Origin: Picosynechococcus sp. PCC 7003
GTDB taxonomy: Bacteria > Cyanobacteriota > Cyanobacteriia > Cyanobacteriales > MRBY01
NCBI RefSeq assembly: GCF_001693255.1
Contig: NZ_CP016474.1
Coordinates: 762,661-826,660, forward strand
Length of the DNA stretch: 64,000 bases
Direction of reading: 5' to 3'
Made by a program: the position numbers and the translations under genes. Numbering within the stretch: the first letter of the stretch is position 1; each line of letters starts with the position of its first letter. Under the pieces are notes generated by a model. It was not told the origin of the DNA and did not search any database. It saw nothing but the letters and a program-made list of their open reading frames with translations. Positions 26,720 to 37,377 of this stretch are shown here, one piece after another.

Positions 26720-26815
26720 ATGGTGATGGATACTGCGGTGTTAGATTGGGTGGCGATCGCCGGCTATTTTGGCGTCACCCTACTGGTCTGTTGGCAAATT
26801 TTCAGTCGGCGCTAA
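26720..26815 (+). CDS. 31-residue single-pass membrane peptide, SSF N-terminus-like
   Basis: A short frame beginning MVMDTAVLDW, with one hydrophobic segment and a basic end (FSRR). AGGAAG just upstream is a fair ribosome-binding site; ATG 26726 is an alternative start. The pattern LDWxxIxxYF...SRR resembles the first helix of sodium:solute symporters, yet no symporter follows, as the next gene starts 50 bases on. It could be a gene remnant or a true small membrane protein. It does not match any PSII, PSI or b6f small subunit that I know. Confidence 0.45.
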   Translation: MVMDTAVLDWVAIAGYFGVTLLVCWQIFSRR

Positions 26816-26865
26816 TCAGCTTTTCCTGACTTTTATCCACATTTCACTCCATTCAAACCGATGTT

Positions 26866-27840
26866 ATGCGAGAGCAACTCATTCTCCCCACCATGGGCTG
26901 TGGCACTTGGGCCTGGGGCAATCGCCTCCTGTGGGGCTACCAACCCAGCATGGATCAAGAATTACAACAGGTGTTTAATTTCTGTGTGACTAGCGGCATT
27001 ACCCTTTTTGATACGGGGGATTCCTATGGTACCGGGCGTTTAAGCGGTCGTAGCGAAAGCCTGCTGGGGCAATTTTCCCAAGCCTACGCTGGTCGTCACC
27101 AACAGGAAATCGTTCTAGCGACTAAACTGGCTCCCTACCCTTGGCGGCTCACCGCTGGCTCGATGAAACGGGCTGGAGCTGCCTCCGCGAAACGTTTACA
27201 GCGGCCAATTGATTTAGTGCAAATGCATTGGTCAACGGCAAATTATGCCCCTTGGCAAGAAAAACGATTATTGCGCGGTTTGGCAGAACTTTACGAAGCG
27301 GGCCAGGTAAAAGGCGTCGGATTATCCAATTATGGTGGTCAGCGACTAAGGGAGGTGCACCGTTGGTTTCAGGATTGGGGCGTACCCATTCGGACATTAC
27401 AGGTGCAGTATTCTCTGCTTTCAACGGATCCGGTGCTGAAATACGATGTCAAAGCAGTCTGCGACGAATTGGGGATTCAGCTAATCGCCTACAGTCCCCT
27501 GGCCCTTGGTCTGTTGACCGGAAAATACAGCTTAGATAAACCGCTGCCCAAAGGTCTACGACGACGCGTTTTCAGGCAAGTCCTGCCAAATATGGCTCCA
27601 TTACAGAGTTGTTTACAGGAACTGATGGCGCTGCACCAAAAAACCATGGCCCAGGTCGCTTTAAACTGGTGTATTTGTAAAGGGACAATGCCGATTCCGG
27701 GGGCAAAAAATCTGACCCAAGCCCAGGAAAATGCTGGGGCATTAGGGTGGCACCTAAGCGCCGCTGAAGTAGAAGCTCTCGATCAAGCGGCAGCCCAAGT
27801 CACAAAAACCATGGTGCAAAATCCGTTCCAATCCCGTTAA
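26866..27840 (+). CDS. Aldo/keto reductase
   Basis: A 324-residue NAD(P)H-dependent oxidoreductase of the aldo/keto reductase superfamily (TIM barrel). Visible are the N-terminal GCGTWAWGN, the active-site region LFDTGDSYGTGRLSGRSE (Asp, Tyr), the Lys in VLATKLAPYP, MHWS for the catalytic His, and the cofactor region ending PIPGAKNLTQAQEN. The natural substrate is unknown; plant-type relatives act on pyridoxal or aldehydes. It is followed after 15 bases by a conserved unknown gene on the same strand. Confidence 0.92.
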   Translation: MREQLILPTMGCGTWAWGNRLLWGYQPSMDQELQQVFNFCVTSGITLFDTGDSYGTGRLSGRSESLLGQFSQAYAGRHQQEIVLATKLAPYPWRLTAGSMKRAGAASAKRLQRPIDLVQMHWSTANYAPWQEKRLLRGLAELYEAGQVKGVGLSNYGGQRLREVHRWFQDWGVPIRTLQVQYSLLSTDPVLKYDVKAVCDELGIQLIAYSPLALGLLTGKYSLDKPLPKGLRRRVFRQVLPNMAPLQSCLQELMALHQKTMAQVALNWCICKGTMPIPGAKNLTQAQENAGALGWHLSAAEVEALDQAAAQVTKTMVQNPFQSR

Positions 27841-27855
27841 ATTTTGAAGCTTGTC

Positions 27856-28224
27856 ATGACTACCGTTCCTCATTCTGTCCCTGTGCTTGAATCCCCCGAA
27901 CAATTGGCGGAATGTCTCACCCAAGCCCAGACTTGGGCGGAAATTGAAATGCTCACCCAAGCCTACCCCGAGTTTAAGGCGATCGCCTGGAAACAATTAT
28001 CGGCAGATCAGCAAGGCCGCATTCTCAAGCTCAGGGATTTAAAAGATAAGGCGATCGCCCAAGAATTTCCCCTCGGTTGCCTCGTACAACGCCGGGCAGA
28101 TCCAGAGCAAAAACAGGGCAAAGTAGTGGACTACTGGGACGCCTACGGAGTCGATTATGTGGTGTTTACCGTTGATGGCTTTACCGATTGGTGCCCCAGT
28201 TCTATGCTCGAACGACTCGATTGA
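27856..28224 (+). CDS. Conserved cyanobacterial protein of unknown function
   Basis: A 122-residue soluble protein. The N-terminal half is helical and acidic (ESPEQLAECLTQAQTWAEIEML). The C-terminal half looks like a small beta domain (VQRRADPEQKQGKVVDYWDAYGVDYVVFTVDG, in part), perhaps KOW/SH3-like. ATG 27856 is chosen over an in-frame TTG at 27844. I recognise no named family. It may be cotranscribed with the aldo/keto reductase. Confidence 0.65.
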   Translation: MTTVPHSVPVLESPEQLAECLTQAQTWAEIEMLTQAYPEFKAIAWKQLSADQQGRILKLRDLKDKAIAQEFPLGCLVQRRADPEQKQGKVVDYWDAYGVDYVVFTVDGFTDWCPSSMLERLD

Positions 28225-28235
28225 AGTCCCGAAAA

Positions 28236-28252
28236 TTTTTCTGAGAAAATCA
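28236..28252. promoter_or_regulatory. 17-base repeat with palindrome TTTTCTGAGAAAA, copy 2
   Basis: Exact second copy of the 17-base sequence found at 18611-18627, again with the 13-base palindrome. It lies about 86 bases upstream of the ATG at 28338 and 12 bases after the stop of the preceding gene. Confidence 0.35.
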
Positions 28253-28337
28253 ACATATATTGCCGTGCTTTAACTCCGAGAAGGGAGCATGCTATGAAAA
28301 AGTATGTGCCCTTTTAGATTCGATAAATCCTTGGCCC

Positions 28338-28559
28338 ATGCGTGATACTTCCGAAATTCGGTTTCAGCTCCACCACGAACTCAACCAGTGTTACCAAAAA
28401 CTCTTTGATTCCCTCGCTACCATGCAAATCAAAGAAGGGGATGCAGCCACCGTTGCCCAACTCCTGCTTAATTCCCGTCTGGATGCCCTAAAACACCTCG
28501 TCAGTGAAGCAGAACGCCCTGCCTACGACGCCCGTTACCCTGAGGACGCTGAAGATTAG
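28338..28559 (+). CDS. Small conserved hypothetical protein
   Basis: A 73-residue, probably helical protein starting MRDTSEIRFQLHHELNQCYQ and ending in an acidic tail (PEDAED). The frame continues upstream to a TTG at 28260, but ATG 28338 gives a more regular product. No motif is recognised. It stands between an unknown gene and the convergent ispG. Confidence 0.55.
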   Translation: MRDTSEIRFQLHHELNQCYQKLFDSLATMQIKEGDAATVAQLLLNSRLDALKHLVSEAERPAYDARYPEDAED

Positions 28560-28649
28560 TCGGCGATCGCCATAGAAAATCCCTGCCATTAACAGTTTGA
28601 ATATTCAGGGTTTCACTGCTGCATTAATTGGTTCATTGATCAGATACGA

Positions 28650-28685
28650 CAAAAAACCCAGGGGATGAAGTTATATCGCCTGGGT
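28650..28685 (-). terminator. Rho-independent terminator of ispG
   Basis: Read on the minus strand, ACCCAGG ... CCTGGGT forms a 7-bp stem (28656-28685) followed at once by TTTTTT. It lies 35 bases after the ispG stop. Confidence 0.75.
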
Positions 28686-28719
28686 AACTCAATGATTGAG
28701 AAAAAATTTCTGTCAAAAA

Positions 28720-29940
28720 CTATTGGGGGGGATCAACCCAGCGACCGTCAGCTTTAATGAGGTTAATCAGTTCTTCAACCCCCTGGGCTTCCGGGACTTT
28801 ACGAATTTCTTCGCGGCCACGGTATAGGGAAATAACACCGGGCGTTTTCCCCACATAGCCATAATCTGCGTCAGCCATTTCACCGGGGCCATTGACGATA
28901 CAACCCATCACGGCAATATCTAAGCCCGTAAGGTGATTTGTTGCTTCGCGCACCTTATGGAGTACTTCTTCGAGGTTAAAAAGCGTCCGGCCACAGGAGG
29001 GACAGGCGACGTATTCCACCATGGTTTTACGCAGTCCCAGGGCTTGGAGGATGCTATAACAGACGGGAATTTCTTTTTCAGGAGCTTCCGTCAGGGAAAC
29101 GCGGATGGTGTCCCCAATGCCTTCAGCCAGGAGTGTGCCAATGCCAGCGGTGGATTTGATCCGACCATATTCCCCATCTCCGGCTTCGGTTACGCCCAGG
29201 TGGAGGGGATAGTCCATGCCCAGTTCATCCATCCGTTTCGCCATGAGGCGATAGGCGGCCAACATCACCGGGACACGGGACGCCTTCATGGAAATGATCA
29301 AGTTATGGAAATCGAGGGACTGACAAATTCGAATAAATTCTAAGGCTGATTCCACCATGCCTTCGGGGGTATCCCCATAGGTGAAAAGCATCCGTTCCGC
29401 GAGGGAGCCATGGTTCACGCCAATGCGCATTGCTTTCCCTTGATCCCGCAGGGAAACCACCAGGGGTTCGAGGGTTTCGCGAATTTTCTCGCCAATGGCC
29501 GCAAATTCTGCTTCGGTATAACCGGTGCGATCGCCACTGGCCTGTTCAAAAACATAAAGACCAGGGTTGATACGGACTTTGTCAACATGTTTGGCGACTT
29601 CCAGAGCAATTTTCATGCCGTTATGGTGGACATCCGCCACAATTGGCACTGCCTGGTAGGTTTCAGCGAGCTTGGCTTTGATTTGAGCCAGGGAGCGGGC
29701 GTGGGCCATACTCGGAACAGTGACCCGGACAATTTCGCAGCCAATTTCATGGAGTCGGCGGATTGCCGCGACAGAGCCCTCCACGTCAAGGGTATCTTCG
29801 TTGATCATCGACTGGACAACCACAGGATAATCACTGCCGATGGTGACATTACCCACCTTGACAGCTCTGGTTTTCCGGCGATGGATAGTAGTATCCACAA
29901 GGGAATCGGTCGTTGGCACGGGACGCTCTAAAGCTTGCAT
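28720..29940 (-). CDS. ispG: 4-hydroxy-3-methylbut-2-en-1-yl diphosphate synthase (ferredoxin)
   Basis: A 406-residue iron-sulfur enzyme of the MEP isoprenoid pathway. It turns methylerythritol cyclodiphosphate into HMBPP, taking electrons from ferredoxin in cyanobacteria. The 4Fe-4S ligands are Cys in [10 protein letters not shown] and in [10 protein letters not shown]. The N-terminal barrel has [11 protein letters not shown] and [14 protein letters not shown]. It is the compact bacterial/cyanobacterial form without the plant insertion. A terminator follows. Confidence 0.96.
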   Translation of the reverse strand: MQALERPVPTTDSLVDTTIHRRKTRAVKVGNVTIGSDYPVVVQSMINEDTLDVEGSVAAIRRLHEIGCEIVRVTVPSMAHARSLAQIKAKLAETYQAVPIVADVHHNGMKIALEVAKHVDKVRINPGLYVFEQASGDRTGYTEAEFAAIGEKIRETLEPLVVSLRDQGKAMRIGVNHGSLAERMLFTYGDTPEGMVESALEFIRICQSLDFHNLIISMKASRVPVMLAAYRLMAKRMDELGMDYPLHLGVTEAGDGEYGRIKSTAGIGTLLAEGIGDTIRVSLTEAPEKEIPVCYSILQALGLRKTMVEYVACPSCGRTLFNLEEVLHKVREATNHLTGLDIAVMGCIVNGPGEMADADYGYVGKTPGVISLYRGREEIRKVPEAQGVEELINLIKADGRWVDPPQ

Positions 29941-30007
29941 GGGACTTGAGGATAAGAAATTACAAAAAGTCGCTGGTAGGATCTAAGCATAAGCGTTGGC
30001 AAAGGTC

Positions 30008-31096
30008 CTAGGCAACGGGAAAGGGCATCTGGGCCAAGAAACGCTCGAAGTCAAAATGCTTTTGGAATAGGGTCTGGGCCACTTCTACCTTAATCGGCTC
30101 CTGGAGGCGCACATGGTTAAAGGCTTGGTCGATGATTTCAACAGTGGTCAGGGTGTCATAGTCCACCGATAGAATGGGAATTTCTAGATCTTCAGCGCGG
30201 TTGAGAATAATTTCTTGGGGAGCCACATGGCCTGTCAGGATCAGACATTGGGTTGAGGTTTCTAGGGCAGCCAGTTGAAGATCCGTGCGATCGCCCCCAG
30301 TGACCACCGCCATATTTTGCCGTTGCCGGAAATATTTCAAGGCAGAATTGACGTTCATCGCACCAATGGTGAGACTCTCGACCATCAGATCTAGACGATT
30401 GGCCCGACAGAGTACTTCAGCATTGAGACGCTTGACCAATTCCCGAACCGTCACACTACGGAGGATACGGTCAGCGGGGACAAGCCCATAGACATCGATC
30501 CCACGCTGGGATAAGAAGGGCTTAATTTGGGTTTCGGCGGTTTCGAGGGCTTCGGGGGGAATTTTGTTAATCACCACTCCCATAAGGCGATCGCCCAGGA
30601 AACGATAAATTGTCAACAAACTATCAACTAAAAGTTTGTGATGGTAGGGAATTACTAACAGAATTTTTGCCCCTAGGGTCGTGGCAATCTCCCCAGCGGA
30701 GAGGTTGAATAGGCTACCCTCCCAGAGACTTTTGGGGGCTTCGATAAAGGTGATGTCACTGGCGATCGCCCCTAGATCATCCTTGAGTTTTTGGGGATAA
30801 TCGGTTTGATCTTGACCCGTGAGTCGCTGGGCCACCGTTGCTTCATCCAGAAAAAGTACCGGCGATCGCACTTCCGTTTCCTTGAGACCAAAGGCTTCTC
30901 CGAGGAACCGGAGATCATCTTCGATGCGGGTGAACCGCCCATTCTGCTCGTCATGCCAGACCGTACCGATGGGTTTACTGTAGGCCACAGAAATGCCTTT
31001 TTGCTTGAGGCTCTGTACCAACCCAAGTAGCACAGCGGATTTCCCACTGTAGGGTTCGGTAGAAGCAACGACGATATGTTGGGTTGAATTGGTCAC
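30008..31096 (-). CDS. P-loop / DRTGG-domain protein (phosphotransacetylase N-terminal-like)
   Basis: A protein of about 362 residues. The N-terminal half is a BioD-like P-loop NTPase (VASTEPYSGKSAVLLGL, with GKS). The C-terminal third is a DRTGG domain (TGGDRTDLQLAAL, near residue 265). This is the regulatory half of long phosphate acetyltransferases without the catalytic domain, so it should not make acetyl phosphate itself. The start is set at GTG 31096 because AAAGGAG lies eight bases upstream; the GTG two codons earlier is too close to it. Function unknown; a nucleotide- or CoA-sensing role is a guess. Confidence 0.8.
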   Translation of the reverse strand: MTNSTQHIVVASTEPYSGKSAVLLGLVQSLKQKGISVAYSKPIGTVWHDEQNGRFTRIEDDLRFLGEAFGLKETEVRSPVLFLDEATVAQRLTGQDQTDYPQKLKDDLGAIASDITFIEAPKSLWEGSLFNLSAGEIATTLGAKILLVIPYHHKLLVDSLLTIYRFLGDRLMGVVINKIPPEALETAETQIKPFLSQRGIDVYGLVPADRILRSVTVRELVKRLNAEVLCRANRLDLMVESLTIGAMNVNSALKYFRQRQNMAVVTGGDRTDLQLAALETSTQCLILTGHVAPQEIILNRAEDLEIPILSVDYDTLTTVEIIDQAFNHVRLQEPIKVEVAQTLFQKHFDFERFLAQMPFPVA

Positions 31097-31172
31097 ACCC
31101 ACTACTCCTTTAGAAGCTCACATTCTTTAGCCTCCACAATAACGGAATTTCGCGACTGAGCAAACCATGACG

Positions 31173-31553
31173 CTATTCTTTTTTCAGGCCCAGGAGCTCC
31201 CGATAAAAATCCTTAGGAAAGTCAATGGCCCCGTCACGGCTGAAGCCAATTAAAAGATCAATGAGGTAGTCCACAAACTGGTGGTTCGGTAATGTCACGC
31301 TGTAACTGAGCTCCGCCTGGGCCGCAAATTGCAGGCGACAACTGGTCATTTCAGACGGTAATTTAGAGACATACCAACTGGCCACAAAGGGGATATTTTC
31401 TCCCTTTTCGATCACACGTTTTCCCTCAACGGCGCCGATCTGGTATAGTCCGAGGGCTTTTGGCAGTGTTTTTTGTTTATTTTTTGGGTAATAGGGAGCA
31501 TAAACCATCACTTCTCCCTTTCCTGCAGCTTGGATATCGTCAAAAACGGCCAT
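31173..31553 (-). CDS. Conserved cyanobacterial protein, probably EbsA (type IV pilus-associated)
   Basis: A 126-residue soluble protein with the conserved core FVASWYVSKLPSEMTSCRLQ followed by a strand-rich segment ELSYSVTLPN. From memory, this core fits the cyanobacterial EbsA family, which takes part in type IV pilus assembly and biofilm control in Synechococcus elongatus. I cannot check that match. No other pilus gene is in the window. It is divergent from dusA and lies 76 bases upstream of the DRTGG protein start on the same strand. Confidence 0.6.
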   Translation of the reverse strand: MAVFDDIQAAGKGEVMVYAPYYPKNKQKTLPKALGLYQIGAVEGKRVIEKGENIPFVASWYVSKLPSEMTSCRLQFAAQAELSYSVTLPNHQFVDYLIDLLIGFSRDGAIDFPKDFYRELLGLKKE

Positions 31554-31686
31554 GGGGCATTGCTCTAGAAAAATCAGTTAGCGTTGAGAATACATCGCAT
31601 TGTAGCCTGTTGGCTGGTTTCTATTTTGTTCTAGGGTTGGCTGAAATTTCCGTCGAATATTTCTTCATCTGTTTTGCTTTTGGTTT

Positions 31687-32697
31687 ATGTCGAAGAGGAT
31701 CAATACCGTGGTTTGTCCCCATTTGTTAAGTGTAGCCCCGATGATGGATCGCACCGACCGTCATTTCCGCTATCTAATGCGCCAAATCAGCCGACGGACA
31801 TTGCTCTACACGGAGATGATTACCACCCAGGCGATTATCCATGGCGATCGCCCCAAACTTTTAGATTTCGATGCCGCAGAGCATCCCATTTCCCTCCAGT
31901 TGGGAGGCGATAACCCGAAGGAATTGGCCGAATGCGCCAAGGTGGGCGAAGACTGGGGTTACGACGAAATCAACCTCAATGTAGGCTGTCCCAGTCCCCG
32001 AGTGCAACAGGGCAATTTTGGTGCTTGTTTAATGACCCAGCCGGAATTGGTGGCCGATTGTGTGGCGGCGATGCAGGCTGCGGTCAGCATTCCCGTTACG
32101 GTCAAACATCGCATCGGCGTCGATGACCAAGATAGTTACGCAGACCTCTGCCGTTTTATCGAGATTGTCTCCCAAACTGGGTGTGATCGCTTCTCTGTCC
32201 ATGCCCGCAAAGCTTGGTTACAGGGTTTAAGCCCCAAGGAAAATCGCACGGTCCCTCCCCTCCGGTACGAAGATGTTTATCGCCTCAAACAGGATTTCCC
32301 TCACCTCTGGATTGAAATTAATGGCGGTATTACAGAGTTAGCGCAAATCAAAGCACATCTCACCCAAGTGGACGCAGTCATGGTGGGGCGGGCGGCCTAT
32401 GACAATCCCTATCTGTTTGCGACGGTGGATCGCGATATCTACGGGGAAGCGGTTCAGCCTAAGAGCCGCCATGAAATTGTTGAGAGCATGTTGCCCTATA
32501 TTGAACGTTCCACAAAAGCTGGGGTAAAACTCCACAGCATTAGCCGTCATATGTTGTCGCTATTTTTAGGACAACCCGGCACCAAAGCATGGAAGCGGTT
32601 TATCACCGAGGAAGGCCGGGGAACAACGGTGGGCCGGGAAATCATTGAGCAGGCCTTGGCCCTAGTGCCCCAGACAAATGCGATCGCCATGATTTAG
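31687..32697 (+). CDS. dusA: tRNA-dihydrouridine(20/20a) synthase DusA
   Basis: A 336-residue FMN enzyme that reduces uridines in the tRNA D-loop. The N-terminal LSVAPMMDRTDRHFR is the DusA signature. The catalytic Cys is in NVGCPSPRVQQGNFGACLM (last Cys), and the FMN phosphate site in EINGGITELAQ and VMVGRAAYDNP. Length is typical. It is followed after five bases by the four-carbon acid sugar kinase gene, so they are probably cotranscribed. Confidence 0.95.
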   Translation: MSKRINTVVCPHLLSVAPMMDRTDRHFRYLMRQISRRTLLYTEMITTQAIIHGDRPKLLDFDAAEHPISLQLGGDNPKELAECAKVGEDWGYDEINLNVGCPSPRVQQGNFGACLMTQPELVADCVAAMQAAVSIPVTVKHRIGVDDQDSYADLCRFIEIVSQTGCDRFSVHARKAWLQGLSPKENRTVPPLRYEDVYRLKQDFPHLWIEINGGITELAQIKAHLTQVDAVMVGRAAYDNPYLFATVDRDIYGEAVQPKSRHEIVESMLPYIERSTKAGVKLHSISRHMLSLFLGQPGTKAWKRFITEEGRGTTVGREIIEQALALVPQTNAIAMI

Positions 32698-32702
32698 GAA
32701 AA

Positions 32703-34028
32703 ATGCCAATAGTGAAGCCAAAAATTATTGTGATTGATGATGACCCGACAGGCTCCCAAACGGTACATAGTTGTCCCTTGCTACTACGTTGGGATGTGAA
32801 GACACTGCGGCTTGGTTTGCGAGATGCTGCACCCATTCTGTTCATCTTGGCGAATACCCGTGCGTTGACGGAACCGGAGGCGATCGCCACCACCACAGAA
32901 GTTTGTCAGAATCTCAAAATCGCCCTTGAGCAGGAAAATATTCAGGAATATCTCATCGTCAGCCGTTCAGACTCCACCTTGAGGGGCCATTTCCCCGCCG
33001 AAACCGAGGCGATCGCCAAAGTGTTGGGGCCATTTGATGCCTGTTTTTTTGCCCCAGCATTTTTTGAGGGGGGGCGCATTACTCGCAACGGCATTCACTA
33101 CGTCCGGGAAAATGAACGCTTGATCCCCGTGGCTGAGACAGAATTTGCAGGCGATCGCCTCTTTGGTTTTCAGGACAGTTTTTTGCCTGATTTTATTGCG
33201 ACGAAAACCCAGGACGCAGTGACAGCGGCCCAAGTGGATTGCCTCAGTCCAGGGAATTTACCCGACGACAATCTCCAAGATTATTTTTGTCGTCTGCGGG
33301 ATGGCAAATACGTTGTCCTCGACGGCGAACAACAGGCTGATTTTGATCGTCTAGTTCCGGCGCTATTCCAAGCGATTCACCAGGGCAAAAAGTTTCTCTT
33401 TCGCAGTGCCGCCAGTTTGCTCACTTCCCTCGCCGATCTTGGCCCCCAACCGATTCCGCCGGAAGAAAGTTTTACCGTGCGGCGATCGCCAAAACCAGGC
33501 CTAATTATTGTCGGCTCCCATACCCAAAAAACAACCGTCCAACTCGCAGAATTACTGCAATTGAAAAGCATTGTCGGCATTGAAATTGACGTAGAACTGT
33601 GCCAAACATCCCAGGGCCGTGATCAGCTAGAAGCGGTGATTCTGGAGCAGATCCCCAAAATTCGCCAAGCCGGACAAACCCCAGTGCTTTTTACCAGTCG
33701 TCAGGCGATCGCCAGCGACCAAGCTCAGTACAACCTCGAATTTGGTCAAAATATCACGACTCTATTCCTTGAACTTCTTGCCCAGTTGCCCGCGGATCTC
33801 GGCTTTATGATCAGCAAAGGGGGCAACACTACCAACGCCTTGCTCCAAAAAGGGTTACGGGTTCCCGTGATCCAATTGCTCGGCCAAATCATTCCTGGTT
33901 GTTGCCTCGTGCAAACGGAGCATGAGCACCCGCAATTTCCCCAGTTACCCGTGGTACTGTTTCCTGGCAATGTAGGCGATCGCCACAGTCTCGTCACCGC
34001 TTACCAACGCCTCCAAATTCCCAGTTGA
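32703..34028 (+). CDS. Four-carbon acid sugar kinase family protein
   Basis: A 441-residue protein of the family once called DUF1537. It has the N-terminal IIVIDDDPTGSQTVHS (DDPTG signature), SRSDSTLRGHFPAE and a C-terminal nucleotide-binding part with FMISKGGNTTNALLQKG and FPGNVGDRHSLV. Characterised members phosphorylate four-carbon acids such as erythronate or threonate. No partner dehydrogenase or aldolase is nearby, so its substrate here is unknown. It sits between dusA and rsmG. Confidence 0.88.
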   Translation: MPIVKPKIIVIDDDPTGSQTVHSCPLLLRWDVKTLRLGLRDAAPILFILANTRALTEPEAIATTTEVCQNLKIALEQENIQEYLIVSRSDSTLRGHFPAETEAIAKVLGPFDACFFAPAFFEGGRITRNGIHYVRENERLIPVAETEFAGDRLFGFQDSFLPDFIATKTQDAVTAAQVDCLSPGNLPDDNLQDYFCRLRDGKYVVLDGEQQADFDRLVPALFQAIHQGKKFLFRSAASLLTSLADLGPQPIPPEESFTVRRSPKPGLIIVGSHTQKTTVQLAELLQLKSIVGIEIDVELCQTSQGRDQLEAVILEQIPKIRQAGQTPVLFTSRQAIASDQAQYNLEFGQNITTLFLELLAQLPADLGFMISKGGNTTNALLQKGLRVPVIQLLGQIIPGCCLVQTEHEHPQFPQLPVVLFPGNVGDRHSLVTAYQRLQIPS

Positions 34029-34059
34029 TCACAATCCAGGCTCTATTTTTCCTGAAACC

Positions 34060-34809
34060 ATGAACGACATCGAAGCCCAATTTCGTAACCTATTCCAGCG
34101 CTATGCCGATCCTCACCTCTGGCAGCCCACTCCCTCCTACTTCCCAGCCCTTGCCGCCCTTTACCACGGCATTTGTGACGGCAACCAACGACTAAACCTC
34201 ACTCGGATCACGTCTCCAGAAGACTTTTGGGAAAAGCACTTGTGGGATTCCTACGCCGCTTTGAAACTGGATCTACTGGGGGAACGTTTAACCCAACCCC
34301 AAAACGTGATTGATGTGGGCACCGGGGGCGGTTTCCCTGGGATTCCCCTGGCGATCGCCTTTCCTCAGTGGCAAATTACCTTGCTCGATTCCACCCGCAA
34401 AAAAATTAATTTTCTCGTTGAACTGAGCCAAACCCTCCAACTGAATACCCTTGGCATCGCTGACCGAGCTGAAACTCTAGGTCAAGACCCGAATCACCGT
34501 GAACGCTACGACATTGCGACGATCCGCGCCGTGGGCAAAGCTTCCCTTTGTGTGGAATATCTTTTACCCCTCTTGAAAATTGGTGGCCTCGCAATTCTCT
34601 ATCGGGGTCAATGGTCTGAAACGGAAACAGAACAACTGCAAAAGGCGATCACCCAATGTGGCGGCCAACTCCTCGCCGTACAGCAATTTACAACCCCCAT
34701 TACCCAGGGCCAGCGCACCTGTCTCTACATCGAAAAAAGCGCCCCAACCCCAGACCAATTCCCCAGGACGATCGGCCTGCCGAAACAATCCCCCCTCGCT
34801 CCGGTTTAA
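34060..34809 (+). CDS. rsmG: 16S rRNA (guanine527-N7)-methyltransferase RsmG
   Basis: A 249-residue SAM-dependent methyltransferase (GidB) that makes m7G527 in 16S rRNA. The SAM site is VIDVGTGGGFPGIPLAI near residues 87-103. RITSPEDFWEKHLWDS upstream and IATIRAVGKA downstream are family hallmarks. The C-terminal 20 residues are a Pro-rich tail not needed for catalysis. It lies 31 bases after the kinase gene and is the last gene before the beta-epsilon operon. Confidence 0.95.
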   Translation: MNDIEAQFRNLFQRYADPHLWQPTPSYFPALAALYHGICDGNQRLNLTRITSPEDFWEKHLWDSYAALKLDLLGERLTQPQNVIDVGTGGGFPGIPLAIAFPQWQITLLDSTRKKINFLVELSQTLQLNTLGIADRAETLGQDPNHRERYDIATIRAVGKASLCVEYLLPLLKIGGLAILYRGQWSETETEQLQKAITQCGGQLLAVQQFTTPITQGQRTCLYIEKSAPTPDQFPRTIGLPKQSPLAPV

Positions 34810-34959
34810 GCCTTACACATCAAGCTCCCTAGCCCCATGCCGAATCTTGTTTACTTGATCCCAAGAGATGGTACCCTGAGTATGGCAAATTTTTACATTT
34901 GGTTAAAACTTTAGGAACAAAGCCAGCATTTGGCCTAGAGCGAAACCAATCGATAATAG

Positions 34960-36417
<1,458 letters not shown>

Positions 36418-36439
36418 ACCCGACCTCACCTAAGACATC

Positions 36440-36473
36440 AGGTCAGTGCTGCCGTTAAACGGGGTACTGACCT
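36440..36473 (+). promoter_or_regulatory. Hairpin AGGTCAGT / ACTGACCT between beta and epsilon genes
   Basis: Perfect 8-base arms (36440-36447 and 36466-36473), with an inner CCGT/ACGG stem that makes a longer interrupted helix. No T run follows, so it probably acts in RNA processing or partial attenuation rather than as a full stop. It shares AGGTCA/TGACCT with the c-b' hairpin. Confidence 0.55.
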
Positions 36474-36517
36474 TGAGCGTCAGAATTTTCTTTATTTTTT
36501 GAATTAGATTTAAGCAA

Positions 36518-36922
36518 ATGGCTTTAAAAGTACGAGTGATCACCCCAGACCGGACGGTGCTGGATGACAATGTCGAAGAAGTCATCCTTCCCAGTAGCTC
36601 TGGTCAAATCGGTATTTTATCGGGCCACGCGCCCCTCCTCACGGCCCTTGAATCCGGCGTTATCCGCGTCCGGACTAATGGCTGGGAGAATATCGCAATT
36701 ACCGATGGCTTTGCTGAAGTAGAAGCCAATGAAGTTAAGGTGCTGGTTAACACTGCCGCAAAGGGTCAAGACATCGATCTCGAAGAAGCTCGCAAAGCTT
36801 TTGAAAGTGCGAAGGCACAACTGGATCAAGTCAATGCGGCTGATCGCAAAGCAATCCTCGATGCCCGCAAAGAACTTAAGCGGACCCGGGCCCGGTACAT
36901 GGCGGCTGGTGGTATGGCCTAG
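36518..36922 (+). CDS. atpC: ATP synthase F1 subunit epsilon
   Basis: A 134-residue subunit (atpE in cyanobacterial naming). An N-terminal beta sandwich ([21 protein letters not shown], in part; [16 protein letters not shown]) is followed by a C-terminal helical hairpin that can inhibit ATP hydrolysis. It ends the beta-epsilon operon and is followed by a terminator. Confidence 0.97.
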   Translation: MALKVRVITPDRTVLDDNVEEVILPSSSGQIGILSGHAPLLTALESGVIRVRTNGWENIAITDGFAEVEANEVKVLVNTAAKGQDIDLEEARKAFESAKAQLDQVNAADRKAILDARKELKRTRARYMAAGGMA

Positions 36923-36968
36923 ACCGATGTCTCGCCCTAGGGCCAAAACAGAAATTTTGCAATAAAAA

Positions 36969-36995
36969 GGCAGCCTTAGAGCTGCCCATTTTTTT
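36969..36995 (+). terminator. Rho-independent terminator after epsilon gene
   Basis: GGCAGC-CTTAGA-GCTGCC forms a perfect 6-bp stem (36969-36986), followed by CATTTTTTT. An A run before the stem means it could also stop the convergent PSRP-3 transcript. Confidence 0.8.
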
Positions 36996-37074
36996 ATAGA
37001 AATTAATTACAAAATAACAATCGTAAAAACTTAGATAGTGATTACATTTAAGACAAGCACATGGGCAATTAACT

Positions 37075-37377
37075 TTAGTTACTGCCGCTAAAGGCCACTT
37101 CAGGGAATTTTGCCTGGGCTTCAGCCATGCTGGTCTTTTTGCCATGTTCTTGCCAGTAGTTAATAACTTCTGTGGCTTGGTTAAGCACTTCGATGCGCTC
37201 TGCCTCAGAAATCCAATGCTTTGCTTCCATCTCATCTTTGAGTTGTTGCCAAGCGTCGTTACGGGGCCAAAAGAAATAGGCGGTCAAAGGACTGGTGCCT
37301 TTACCAACAACTTGATCCACGGCGATCGCCACGTCTTTATCTAACCAAAGTACCTTTAAAAGAAATCTTTCTACCAA
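37075..37377 (-). CDS. 30S ribosomal protein PSRP-3 (Ycf65 family)
   Basis: A 100-residue protein of the plastid-specific ribosomal protein 3 family, present in cyanobacterial and chloroplast small subunits. The conserved core is [32 protein letters not shown] and [21 protein letters not shown] (in part). No ATG exists near the family's usual start. TTG 37377 is the best choice because GGAGG lies five bases upstream; two other TTG codons lie earlier (37395, 37389). Convergent with the epsilon gene. Confidence 0.88.
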   Translation of the reverse strand: MVERFLLKVLWLDKDVAIAVDQVVGKGTSPLTAYFFWPRNDAWQQLKDEMEAKHWISEAERIEVLNQATEVINYWQEHGKKTSMAEAQAKFPEVAFSGSN

